Origin: Geothrix sp. 21YS21S-4
GTDB taxonomy: Bacteria; Acidobacteriota; Holophagae; Holophagales; Holophagaceae
Assembly: GCF_030845995.1 (NCBI RefSeq)
Contig: NZ_CP132719.1
Span: 310,001-374,000, forward strand
Reading direction: 5' to 3'
Length of the DNA stretch: 64,000 bases
Position numbers and translations under genes: made by a program. Below the pieces are notes generated by a model. That model was not told the DNA's origin. It made no database searches and worked only from the letters and a program-made list of their open reading frames with translations. The number at the start of each line of letters is the position of its first letter. Positions within the stretch are counted from its first letter, which is position 1. Positions 44,938 to 53,592 of the stretch are shown one piece after another.

Positions 44938-46254
44938 ATGGGATACGTATTGCCGCTACGACTTGGAGCCTTGAAAAAGCTGTTTGAGAATTCCTTAGTG
45001 CGACATTCCATTCTTTTTATCGGAGCGGAAATTCTCAGCAAAGCCCTGCCTTTCCTGCTTCTTCCTGTTCTGACTCGATTCTTTTCGCTGGCAGACTACG
45101 GACTGGTGGCAACTTTCCTAGCCTTCCAAAACATCATGGCGGTGCTCACCGGACTATCCTCCCATGGAGCAGTCAATGTTGCCTATTTCCGGATGGGAAA
45201 GGAGTATCTCCCGCCCTACATCGCTTCTGTAATGGGGGTGCTTTCCCTCTCTCTCGGTATATCCATTTTGCTAGCTACCGCCATCTTTCCCTGGCTTGCA
45301 CCGCGTCTGGGGCTTGGCTGGGGATGGTTAGCTACCGGCGTGGTTATGTCGGCCGCTCAGTTCGTTACCCAAATCAACTTGGTGCTTTGGCAGTGCGAAA
45401 GGCGACCTCTCCCCTTCGTGATCTATCAACTTGCACAGACATTTGTTGGAGTGGGGCTGACTATCCTTCTGGTCGTAATTTTCCGCTGGGGCTGGCGCGG
45501 ACAGCTCGCTTCCCTGGCTTTTTCCTCTTTTCTCTTCGCCGCTCTCAGTTTAGTGATTCTCTGGCGGAGAGGCTATCTTCAGGCCCGCCCCAATGCTAGG
45601 GACATGAAGGATGCTGTGCGTTTCGGCGCCCCACTTATCCCTCACTCTCTTTCTGGTTGGGTGCTTACAGGAATTGATCGATTTTTCCTCACATCTATGG
45701 TCGGAGCCTCCGCAACCGGCCTTTATGCTGCCGGATTCCAGATCGGGATGATCTTGGGAGTAGCGGCCACGGCGTTCAATCGGGCTTGGATGCCCTATCT
45801 GTTCGAGAAACTGGCTGGGGACGATGCAGCCGCCAAAATCCGAATTGTCAGGATTACATACATATATTTTGGGGCTATTCTCGTAGGAGTAGGTCTCCTT
45901 GCCGTTTTCGCTCCGGTAGTGGCGGGGATCATCCTAGGCCCCAGGTTTACCGGAGCTACAGTTTATATCTTTTGGTTTGGCTTGGCCTTCGCATTTAATG
46001 GGATGTACTTCATGGTGGTTAACCAATTGCTATACGTTAAGAAGACTCATGTCTTGGCTACAATCACCTTTTGCATCGGATTTTTGCACATCGGTCTTAC
46101 CTATGGATTGATCAAAATTCGTGGTCCTTTAGGGGCCTCTCAAGCTGTCGCCATATCCTTCGCATTGCAGTTCTTGCTCGTCTGGATTGCCAGCGCCCGG
46201 GCGTGCCCCTTGCCTTGGAACCTGCTGAAACAGTACGCCACGGAACTCGAATGA
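44938..46254 (+). CDS. wzx: Wzx-type O-antigen flippase
   Basis: A 438-residue polytopic membrane protein (about 12 hydrophobic segments) of the polysaccharide transporter family. It should move undecaprenyl-linked repeat units across the inner membrane. The N-terminal HSILFIGAEILSKALPFLLLPVLTRFFSLADYGLVATFLA is typical of Wzx/RfbX, as is GIDRFFLTSMVGASATGLYAAGFQIG in the middle. ATG 44938 is used. The next gene starts within its stop codon (ATGA). Confidence 0.92.
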   Translation: MGYVLPLRLGALKKLFENSLVRHSILFIGAEILSKALPFLLLPVLTRFFSLADYGLVATFLAFQNIMAVLTGLSSHGAVNVAYFRMGKEYLPPYIASVMGVLSLSLGISILLATAIFPWLAPRLGLGWGWLATGVVMSAAQFVTQINLVLWQCERRPLPFVIYQLAQTFVGVGLTILLVVIFRWGWRGQLASLAFSSFLFAALSLVILWRRGYLQARPNARDMKDAVRFGAPLIPHSLSGWVLTGIDRFFLTSMVGASATGLYAAGFQIGMILGVAATAFNRAWMPYLFEKLAGDDAAAKIRIVRITYIYFGAILVGVGLLAVFAPVVAGIILGPRFTGATVYIFWFGLAFAFNGMYFMVVNQLLYVKKTHVLATITFCIGFLHIGLTYGLIKIRGPLGASQAVAISFALQFLLVWIASARACPLPWNLLKQYATELE

Positions 46255-47660
46255 GGACCTTGGACGAACTGCTCGACTGTGAAGTTCGGGCCGGAGTGTT
46301 CAATGCCTGTTCAACCGATGGGAAAATGTTCTTCTGGCCTTTTATCCGTCATCCTATCCTCCTTGCTTACATAGAACAAGCGACTGGAACAGTGGCAGCC
46401 CACGCCATAGGGGGGCGGGGAAACCCCCTCCGCATGGCTAAGTATCTTGCCCAGACTCTCTGGTGGCACCCCACTCGGGTTCGGGAGGCACCACTCCTCT
46501 TTCTGTCGAGTGGGGCTGTGAACATGCTTCATGGGAAGGTCTACCGGAACCGGCTCCACGACCATTTCTTGCGGATCTTGCCACCAGGTAGCGTGAATAT
46601 AATTGAGGATTCATTTCAGTGGACCTACCGTCGGCCGCGAGAAGTGCCGGTCCTCTACCACGATCTAGCCCAAATTCAGGCCAATATTTTAGGGTGTGTC
46701 AGTGGGCTCCGAAATCCGGATAGGAAGAAAGAGATCGATGCATTCATCGCATATACGCAGGCCTATTTCCCCCAGCCAGCACCTCTTGGGCTATGGGAAA
46801 CCGCACGGGAGGATTTACTTCGTTTCGCTTGCAACCTCCCGCATTATCATGATATATATAAGCGCATCTTAGAACGAGCTCAGCCCCGGCTTCTTTGTCT
46901 TGATAATGCCTGCTACGGCCGCAGGGCATACATTCTCAGAATTGCGCGAGAGATGGGTATCCAAACTGGAGAGTTTCAGCACGGCCTCATTTCTCCCGCC
47001 CATCCGGCCTACAACTATCCGAAGGAGGTAACCGAGAGTCACCCATATACGGTATATCTACCACAAACCATCCTTACTTTCGGTTCTTACTGGTCGGACT
47101 GTATACGGGTTCCGGTGGAGAAGGTTCCAGTGGGGTTCTCCTACTTGCAGGAAGAAGCAGCGAAGAGCGCTCTGTCTCCCCAGCTGGATGTCCTCGTTAT
47201 TTCAGATGGTGTGAATCCGCAGACGTACATCGACCTGATTTCTGCCTTAGCAGAGCAAGATCCCTCGCTCAGGATTTGCTTCAAGATGCATCCGGGTGAG
47301 ATGCCCTTTGCGGAGCGGCGGTACGCCCGGTTGATGGGAATACCTCAGGTACGATTAGCAGGGCCCGAGCCAATCTACGGCCTCATCGGCGCTGCGCGAT
47401 ATGTAGTCGGTTGTTTTTCTACAGCCCTCTACGAAGCTCTGGCCTTCGGTAAGCGCCCTTTTGTCCTGGATAATGAGTTGAGCCGCCAGCACATCCATGG
47501 GGATATCTTCATCCGCTTTCAGGATGCTTCCGATCTCATCGAACGTCTACGACTTGCCCAAGCCCCCGGTGAGGCCAAAAAAGAAATGGGTGCATATTGG
47601 GCCCAGGATGGAGACTTGAGGTTTCTCAATTTAGTGGAGCCATTTTTGAATCATGCGTGA
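46251..47660 (+). CDS. Putative GT-B glycosyltransferase of the surface-polysaccharide type
   Basis: A 469-residue soluble protein. The C-terminal half looks like a GT-B donor domain: VLVISDGVNPQTYIDLI, ICFKMHPGE, then GLIGAARYVVGCFSTALYEALAFGKRPFVLDN. Similar segments occur in polysialyltransferase-like and CDP-glycerol-transferase-like enzymes. The middle segment GEFQHGLISPAHPAYNYP contains a conserved-looking His. It starts at ATG 46251, overlapping wzx. Because a CMP-activated sugar is likely made in this cluster, it is a candidate nonulosonate transferase; sequence alone cannot prove this. Confidence 0.65.
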   Translation: MRTLDELLDCEVRAGVFNACSTDGKMFFWPFIRHPILLAYIEQATGTVAAHAIGGRGNPLRMAKYLAQTLWWHPTRVREAPLLFLSSGAVNMLHGKVYRNRLHDHFLRILPPGSVNIIEDSFQWTYRRPREVPVLYHDLAQIQANILGCVSGLRNPDRKKEIDAFIAYTQAYFPQPAPLGLWETAREDLLRFACNLPHYHDIYKRILERAQPRLLCLDNACYGRRAYILRIAREMGIQTGEFQHGLISPAHPAYNYPKEVTESHPYTVYLPQTILTFGSYWSDCIRVPVEKVPVGFSYLQEEAAKSALSPQLDVLVISDGVNPQTYIDLISALAEQDPSLRICFKMHPGEMPFAERRYARLMGIPQVRLAGPEPIYGLIGAARYVVGCFSTALYEALAFGKRPFVLDNELSRQHIHGDIFIRFQDASDLIERLRLAQAPGEAKKEMGAYWAQDGDLRFLNLVEPFLNHA

Positions 47661-47720
47661 GGAAGACTTCTTCGGATCCGATCCGGTGGTATGGATATGA
47701 GTTAGATAGGAGGAGGTGAA

Positions 47721-48497
47721 ATGGAGAGGCTTCGAGACAAGGTGGTGGTGCTTACGGGTGGAGCGGGCTTGATTGGGCAGGCGCTGGCCCGCGCGATCAT
47801 CGCGGAAGGAGCGATCTTGGTGCTCACCGACATTGACACCTTTAGGGGGCTAGAGGCCATTGAAGCTCTAAAGGCCGAGGGATACCCAGGGCATGCCGAT
47901 TACCACAGCCTGGATATCACATCCAAAGCCTCTGTCCGCGGACTATTGGAGAGAGTGACGGTCGCCCACGGTCGGATCGATGCTTTAGTGAACAATGCCT
48001 ACCCCCGCAATGGGCATTACGGTCGACGCCTCGAAGAAGTAGAATATGAAGACTTCTGTGAGAATGTGAGTCTTCACCTGGGTGGTTACTTTCTGGCTAC
48101 CCAGCAGTTTGCTCTGTATTTTAGAGACCAGGGGTTTGGGAATATCGTCTCCCTCTCATCGATCTATGGTGTAGTCGCTCCCCGATTCGACGTCTACGAG
48201 GGGACCGGAATGACGATGCCGGTGGAATACGCTGCGATCAAATCGGCTCTGCTGCACCTACAACGATATTTTGCGAAGTATTTCAAGGGGAGTCCGATAC
48301 GATTCAACTGTTTGAGTCCAGGAGGAATCTTGAACAGACAACCCGAGGAGTTTGTAACTCGGTACAAGATTTATGCACAATCTAAGGGGATGCTGGACGC
48401 TTCAGACCTCGGGGGAGCTCTGGTATTTCTCCTCAGCGACGAGTCTCGCTATGTGAATGGGCAGAACCTCATCGTAGACGATGGTTGGCATCTTTGA
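47721..48497 (+). CDS. ptmA: PtmA-like short-chain dehydrogenase
   Basis: A 258-residue SDR oxidoreductase. Cofactor motif TGGAGLIG (12-19), NNAY in place of NNAG (91-94), and catalytic Ser146/147, Tyr170 and Lys174 (YAAIK). The segments VNNAYPRNGHYG, HLGGYFLATQQFA, MTMPVEYAAIKSALLHL and VNGQNLIVDDGWHL closely resemble Campylobacter PtmA, a flagellin-modification enzyme tied to legionaminic acid. This supports a nonulosonate product. It is the last plus-strand gene of the locus. Its 3' end overlaps the minus-strand polymerase gene by 29 bases. Confidence 0.85.
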   Translation: MERLRDKVVVLTGGAGLIGQALARAIIAEGAILVLTDIDTFRGLEAIEALKAEGYPGHADYHSLDITSKASVRGLLERVTVAHGRIDALVNNAYPRNGHYGRRLEEVEYEDFCENVSLHLGGYFLATQQFALYFRDQGFGNIVSLSSIYGVVAPRFDVYEGTGMTMPVEYAAIKSALLHLQRYFAKYFKGSPIRFNCLSPGGILNRQPEEFVTRYKIYAQSKGMLDASDLGGALVFLLSDESRYVNGQNLIVDDGWHL

Positions 48498-49743
48498 CCA
48501 ACAGTCCTGCGAGAACTAGGAAGAGAAAGTCATAGGGGGCTAGAAAGCTGCCATAGACCAGCATGGCCGTAAGAAGGATCAAGCCTGTCCCCATGGGAAG
48601 AAGATCCATCGGTTTTTCCAGACCCCGATGGATCATACTCCAGATGTCCGCCATCAGAAGGGCGAGAGGTGCTCCCACTCGAGCGAACATCCCTGTCAAC
48701 CAAGCCTCGGATCCAGTAGTCGCCCCCTCCAATAACTCATCCATAATTGTCACGTTTTTGAGGTTAAAAGTGCCGATGCCAAAAAATGGATTCTGACCAG
48801 CCAAGCGGAGATGTTCGGTCCATAGCCACACCCTGAATATGCTTTTCTTAGCTTCATCTGAGCTGCCGATGCTTTGGGTAGAGCGGAATAAGAACCGATT
48901 CAATGTGTCTCCCCCCCAATCGGAGAGGTAGAAGAGGATCTGGTCGGCTTGGAGGAGGAGGATCAAACAGAGAATGGCTAGGGGAAGGTAGACCATCTGG
49001 AAAGAAGTTCGAACTATAACCCTCCTGCGAACTAGAATTAGAAAAAGTATTGCGAACCCGGTCGCGATCAGGGCCGACCGGACCATGGAGAAAATGAGGA
49101 AATAGGCTCCTATGGTTAGGCATATTCTTCGAAAAGGGGCGGTTTTTTTAATGGCATTGAGAGTGATAATAATGGCAGAAAAAAAACCCGTCGTAGCAAT
49201 AAATGGCGTAAACCCCGCTCGAAATACGGGCTCACCAAGGGGTTCCGTCCCTGGCCATGCTCCATAGGGGGCGAGACCCAGGATGTTCAAAGTAATGCCA
49301 ACTAACACGGAGGTGAGGAAAAGACCGTTTAAGAGTGTTGGTGAAACGGAGAGTTCAAGGGAGAAGATTGTGAAGAAGGTTAAACCGATTAATCCGCATG
49401 CAGTGATAGTCGCGATATCGCCGCGCAGGAGCGCCACGCTAGTGACGAGGGCGGTGAAGCCGAGCGTCAATGCGCCTGAGGTCTTCGTTCCACGCCTCAC
49501 CAAAGCTTGGATTGTCCCAAGAATAGCAAAGAGGGAAACAGGAAACAGCGTCAGGACATACAGGATAGAATCTCGCGCGAGTTCCATCTCTGTTGGTATG
49601 CAATATTGAATAAAGCAGTAATAGATCACTAGCCCCGAAAAGCAGCGTTGCATCAGGGGAGAAGCGGGGTGATGAGCAGGGAATCTCTTCAATGGGCGCT
49701 GGGAGTTAAAGGAAAGAGTTGCGAGAGCCAAGAGGACTCTCAA
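48469..49743 (-). CDS. wzy: Wzy-type O-antigen polymerase
   Basis: A 424-residue polytopic membrane protein with about ten hydrophobic segments and a large periplasmic loop (about residues 270-345) between helices, as in Wzy/O-antigen ligase proteins. The FGIGTFN near residue 325 matches the common loop motif (N-x-F-G-x-G). Wzy proteins are poorly conserved, so the call rests on topology and locus. The start is uncertain: 49743 is the longest; internal ATGs at 49653 and in MELARDS (about residue 53) are alternatives. It is AT-rich and last in the minus-strand arm. Confidence 0.8.
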   Translation of the reverse strand: MRVLLALATLSFNSQRPLKRFPAHHPASPLMQRCFSGLVIYYCFIQYCIPTEMELARDSILYVLTLFPVSLFAILGTIQALVRRGTKTSGALTLGFTALVTSVALLRGDIATITACGLIGLTFFTIFSLELSVSPTLLNGLFLTSVLVGITLNILGLAPYGAWPGTEPLGEPVFRAGFTPFIATTGFFSAIIITLNAIKKTAPFRRICLTIGAYFLIFSMVRSALIATGFAILFLILVRRRVIVRTSFQMVYLPLAILCLILLLQADQILFYLSDWGGDTLNRFLFRSTQSIGSSDEAKKSIFRVWLWTEHLRLAGQNPFFGIGTFNLKNVTIMDELLEGATTGSEAWLTGMFARVGAPLALLMADIWSMIHRGLEKPMDLLPMGTGLILLTAMLVYGSFLAPYDFLFLVLAGLLVKDANHRLR

Positions 49744-50071
49744 GGAGGGCAGTGATATCCTATCATCAGACTACAGGAGATCCTAGGCTTGATCGGAGAT
49801 TTATCAGCATCCCGAATTGTTTTGCATATGTATTGGGGTGATTTCAGAGTTCTCCGTTCCGTAGATAATTCTATCCTGGCAAATTATAGTACCTCCGCCG
49901 ATCTGTTATCTGGATGCCAATTAAACCTCATCTTCCTCCAAGGCGACATGCATCACAGGCGTCGTTACAAGAAAGATCGAAAATATACTTCAGCGGGTTT
50001 TGAATCAAGGGGAATAACTCTTCCAAGTGTGGCCCTATTTCTACGATTATTATAGATCCTTATTCTATTTC
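49744..50071. other. 328-bp AT-rich spacer between wzy and the wbuB-like gene
   Basis: Both flanking genes are on the minus strand. The stretch is AT-rich without a convincing gene: an open frame of 88 codons on the plus strand (49789-50055) has no ribosome site, no family resemblance and a random composition. The gap may hold a promoter for wzy or be a remnant left by cassette exchange. Confidence 0.5.
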
Positions 50072-51334
50072 TTAGGGATGAGTCCTACCTCGCGACGGAA
50101 TAACTACATTAGTAACAACAAGTTCTTCCGTCCAGGCTTCCAGGTCGGAGATCAGGCTTTCCCGATCAAAATGAGTAATGCAGTACTTACGCCCTTGTCG
50201 TCCCATTGAAGCGCGTACCTCTCGACGAAGATCGGCAAGGTTTCTTATGCATTGCGCGAGGGCGACTCCATCACCGGCCGGGCAAGCAAAACCGGCTCCG
50301 GAATCAAGAATAATTTGTGCCCCTTCTCCATCTAACATACCAATAAGTGGCAGACCGGTGGCTAAGTAAGTCTGTAACTTACCTGGAACCGTCAGACTGA
50401 AGATAGGTTCGCGGCGAAGAGTGACGAGAAGTGCCTGAGCTCCTCGCATAAAAGAGGGCACTCGCTCCAGAGGATGTCGACCGAGGAGAATTATCCTGCT
50501 CTGTAGCTTCCGTTCCTCGATTTGGGTCTTGAGAAAGCTCGCCGCTCGTCCGTCTCCAACGATAAGCCAGCGGATATCGCCATGTTCTTTTAGAATTTCA
50601 ACCGCCTTCAATATCGTTGGAAAGTCCTGAGCCTCCCCGATATTTCCTGTGAACATTACATTGAACGTATTTTTAAATGGAACCATCTCCGGGGCTAGTG
50701 GCACATCTTCTAGGGGGATGTGAAAAATTGGCTCAGACCAGCTGGGGAAATAACGAACTTTCGAGATGTTCCCAGTATACCTGGCGATGTTTGGGAAGAA
50801 AGCCCTAGATTGGATAAGTATGCGATCGCAGTGCTGGTAAATGAATGATACTAGGTGACCCACCCATGCCAAAAGGTGTGGAGATTTCAGCACGCCGACG
50901 GCGGAGAGCGATTCTGGCCAGAGGTCCAGCACCCACATCAGCATCGGTGCCCGCTTCAGACGGCGGAACCAGATTGCGGGTAGAGCAGCGGTGATAGGGG
51001 AGGTCTGGAATACGAAGATCGCGTCGTAAGGCTGGCCGCGCAGGCGCCAGGTTCCGAACAACAGGCCGGAGAGGACGAAGCTGAGATAGTTGAGCGCCAA
51101 GCGAAGGTTGCCCTTGCCGCGTGGGAGGATTGGGACGCGCACAACTTTGGCCCTAGCGTATTCGTCGAAGTCGTCTGGAGAGGCTTTGAATGGGGGATAG
51201 ATCTGACCCTCGGGGTAATTCGGGTACCCCGTGAGCACGGTCACCTGGTGGCCCCGGCTGACGAGATTCTCCACCAGGTCATTAATCCTGAAGGGCTCTG
51301 GCCAGAAATACTGAGTGACCACTAGGAGACGCAA
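50072..51334 (-). CDS. wbuB: WbuB-like glycosyltransferase, probable L-FucNAc transferase
   Basis: A 420-residue GT4 glycosyltransferase. The N-terminus VVTQYFWPEPFRINDLVENLVSRGHQVTVLTGYPNYPEG is typical of WbuB/WcaI. The middle has MWVLDLWPESL, and the C-terminal donor domain has VMFTGNIGEAQDF and VPGKLQTYLATGLPLIGML. It follows fnlA-fnlB-fnlC, the same order as in E. coli O26, where WbuB transfers N-acetylfucosamine. Composition changes inside the gene: the 5' part (to about 50,880) is GC-rich and the 3' part AT-rich, a likely recombination joint. Confidence 0.87.
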   Translation of the reverse strand: MRLLVVTQYFWPEPFRINDLVENLVSRGHQVTVLTGYPNYPEGQIYPPFKASPDDFDEYARAKVVRVPILPRGKGNLRLALNYLSFVLSGLLFGTWRLRGQPYDAIFVFQTSPITAALPAIWFRRLKRAPMLMWVLDLWPESLSAVGVLKSPHLLAWVGHLVSFIYQHCDRILIQSRAFFPNIARYTGNISKVRYFPSWSEPIFHIPLEDVPLAPEMVPFKNTFNVMFTGNIGEAQDFPTILKAVEILKEHGDIRWLIVGDGRAASFLKTQIEERKLQSRIILLGRHPLERVPSFMRGAQALLVTLRREPIFSLTVPGKLQTYLATGLPLIGMLDGEGAQIILDSGAGFACPAGDGVALAQCIRNLADLRREVRASMGRQGRKYCITHFDRESLISDLEAWTEELVVTNVVIPSRGRTHP

Positions 51335-51343
51335 AGCTGGCTC

Positions 51344-52477
51344 CTAGGTATATTTGCGCCACACTACCCGGTTCACGTAATCCGTGTAGCTGTGGAGGAT
51401 GCGGACGACCTTGTGGGAAACATCGGGGATGCTGTAATCCGCAACGAGCCGGGGCCTGGGGGAATTCCCATCCACCCCACTCTGAAGGAGGGCTAGGCCC
51501 TGTCGGACGCGGTCCACCTCTAGGCCGACCATCATGACGGCAGCCTCTTCCATGCCTTCCGGCCGCTCGTGGGCTTCCCGAAGGTTGAGGGCGGAAAACC
51601 CCAGGATCGAAGATTCCTCCGTGATGGTTCCGCTATCGGAAAGCACAACTCTGGCCGACATTTGAAGTCGGACGTAGTCGTGGAATCCCAGCGGCTTGAG
51701 CAGGGACACTCGAGGGGAGAATGCGATGCCTTCGGCTTCGATGCGTTTCCGTGTCCTGGGATGAGTTGAGACAATCACGGGAAAGTCGAAATCGGTCGCC
51801 AGAGCGTTCAGAACCGCCACCAGCTTGGCGAAGGCGCGGGGCGACTCGATGTTCTCTTCCCGGTGGGCGCTCACCACGAAGTAGCGTCCGGCCTCCAGGC
51901 CGAGCCGTACGAGAGCGTCGGAGGCCTCGATGTGGGGGCGGTAGTGGTCGAGCACCTCGAACATCGGGCTGCCGGTCTTGATGACGAGGTCAGGGGGGAG
52001 GCCCTCCCGAAGCAGGTACTCGCGGGCGATGGAACTGTAGGTGAGATTCACATCGGCGGTGTGGTCCACGATCCGGCGATTGGTTTCCTCCGGGACGCGT
52101 TGATCGAAGCAGCGATTGCCAGCTTCCATATGGAAGATGGGGATCTGCCGGCGCTTGGCCGGGATGGCCGCCAGACAGCTGTTGGTATCGCCGAGGACCA
52201 GGAGGGCCTCCGGCCTGACCTCCGCAAGGACCTTGTCAACGGAGGTGATGATGTTTCCGATCGTTTCGGCTACGCCGCCGGTAGCGCTATTCAGGAAGTG
52301 ATCCGGCCGGCGGATACCTAGATCTTCGAAGAAGACCTGGTTGAGTTCGTAGTCGTAGTTCTGGCCGGTGTGGATGAGGACATGGTCGCAATGCTCGTCG
52401 AGGCGAGCGAGAACGCGGGATAGCCGGATGATCTCGGGACGGGTGCCGACGACGGTGGCGACCTTGAGCTTCTTCAC
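51344..52477 (-). CDS. fnlC: FnlC/WbjD-type UDP-sugar 2-epimerase
   Basis: A 377-residue WecB-like GT-B-fold epimerase. In the FnlABC route it inverts C2 of UDP-2-acetamido-2,6-dideoxy-L-talose to give UDP-L-FucNAc. Conserved: TVVGTRPEIIRLSRVL, HTGQNYDYELNQVFFEDLGI, LGDTNSCLAAIPAKR, HMEAGNRCFDQRVPEETNRRIVDH and SDSGTITEESSILG. The GTG start at 52477 overlaps the fnlB stop (GTGA). It is the only 2-epimerase in the window, so it might also act on other UDP-sugars here. Confidence 0.92.
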   Translation of the reverse strand: MKKLKVATVVGTRPEIIRLSRVLARLDEHCDHVLIHTGQNYDYELNQVFFEDLGIRRPDHFLNSATGGVAETIGNIITSVDKVLAEVRPEALLVLGDTNSCLAAIPAKRRQIPIFHMEAGNRCFDQRVPEETNRRIVDHTADVNLTYSSIAREYLLREGLPPDLVIKTGSPMFEVLDHYRPHIEASDALVRLGLEAGRYFVVSAHREENIESPRAFAKLVAVLNALATDFDFPVIVSTHPRTRKRIEAEGIAFSPRVSLLKPLGFHDYVRLQMSARVVLSDSGTITEESSILGFSALNLREAHERPEGMEEAAVMMVGLEVDRVRQGLALLQSGVDGNSPRPRLVADYSIPDVSHKVVRILHSYTDYVNRVVWRKYT

Positions 52478-53586
52478 GGGATCACCTTCATGGGGATCGT
52501 GTCCGGCCTGGCCCGGTCGAACGCTTCGTTGGCCCAGAGCATCACGATGAGCTCGTCTTGGCCGATGTTGGCGATATTGTGCGTCCACCCGGGCACGGTC
52601 TCGACGATTCGGCCCTCCCCGCCCGGGACGGTCAGGGTGTGGATCTGTCCCGTGTCCATGTGGCGGAATTCGAATCGGGCGGTGCCCCGGACGACGAGGA
52701 ATTTCTCGGTCTTGGTGTGGTGGTAGTGATCGCCGCGGGTGATGCCGGGGTGGGCCGTGAAATAGGAGAACTGGCCGCAGTCGTGAGTCTTGAGCATTTC
52801 CGCGAATTCGCCCCGGAGATCCACATGGCGGGGGACTTGGTAGTCAAAGTGTTCCGGAGGGAGGTGGCTGAGGTAGGTGGCGTAGAGAGCCCGAACGAGT
52901 CCAGAGCCGGCCTGGGGAGCCGCGAGAGAAATCCGATTCTTGGGGAAAGACCGAATGAGTCCGGCCACCTCGCCTACCGTGGTCTCGAAGACGGGACCGG
53001 CCTCAAGGAAACCTGAGGAGGGGGGGGGCGAGCTCAGAAGGCGCAGGAAGGCGTCGATGACATCATCGATGTAGACCAGCCTGAGCGGGGCCGAGGGGTC
53101 ATGGATGGTGATCGGCAGGGCCCGCGCGACGTTATGGCAGAAGGTGGCCACCGCGGAGTTGTAGTTCGGCCGACTCCATTTCCCGAACACGTTGGCCAAC
53201 CGAAACAGGTGGACCGAGGCCCCTGTAGTGCTGGCGTAGTCATGGAGCACCCCCTCCGCCTGACGCTTGCTCAAGCCGTAAGGGTTGTCCAGGGCCGCCT
53301 GGATAGAGGAGGAGAAGATCACGGGAATGGACCGCCCGGTGGCCGCAAGGGCTTCACACAACTGGCCGGTGAAGCCGGCGTTGCCCGTGGCGAATTCTGC
53401 CGGATCGGTCGGCCGGTTCACTCCGGCGAGGTGGAATACCACGTCCGCTTTGTGGACCGCCTCCTGGAGGGCTTCCTTGGAGGAATCCGCTTCGATCTCC
53501 AGGATGTCCCGATGGCCGACTTCACCCAGGCGGAGCATGAGGTTGCGACCGATGAAACCCTTCGATCCCGTGATGAGGATGATCAT
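52474..53586 (-). CDS. fnlB: FnlB/WbjC/CapF-type bifunctional epimerase-reductase
   Basis: A 370-residue two-domain enzyme. The N-terminal SDR domain (ITGSKGFIGRNLMLRLGEVGH at the start; YGLSKRQAEGVLHDY with Tyr-x3-Lys) reduces C4. The C-terminal cupin (about residues 255-370; GDHYHHTKTEKFLVVRG and VPGWTHNIANIGQDELIVMLWANE) epimerises C3. It makes UDP-2-acetamido-2,6-dideoxy-L-talose. The metal-site histidines in HYHHTKTEKF are present. It sits between fnlA and fnlC in a tightly packed minus-strand operon. Confidence 0.95.
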   Translation of the reverse strand: MIILITGSKGFIGRNLMLRLGEVGHRDILEIEADSSKEALQEAVHKADVVFHLAGVNRPTDPAEFATGNAGFTGQLCEALAATGRSIPVIFSSSIQAALDNPYGLSKRQAEGVLHDYASTTGASVHLFRLANVFGKWSRPNYNSAVATFCHNVARALPITIHDPSAPLRLVYIDDVIDAFLRLLSSPPPSSGFLEAGPVFETTVGEVAGLIRSFPKNRISLAAPQAGSGLVRALYATYLSHLPPEHFDYQVPRHVDLRGEFAEMLKTHDCGQFSYFTAHPGITRGDHYHHTKTEKFLVVRGTARFEFRHMDTGQIHTLTVPGGEGRIVETVPGWTHNIANIGQDELIVMLWANEAFDRARPDTIPMKVIP

Positions 53587-53592
53587 GGAGTC

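Noticed and set aside
49789-50055. An 88-codon plus-strand frame in the wzy-wbuB gap
   Set aside because: No ribosome site, no recognisable domain, random-looking composition in AT-rich DNA.
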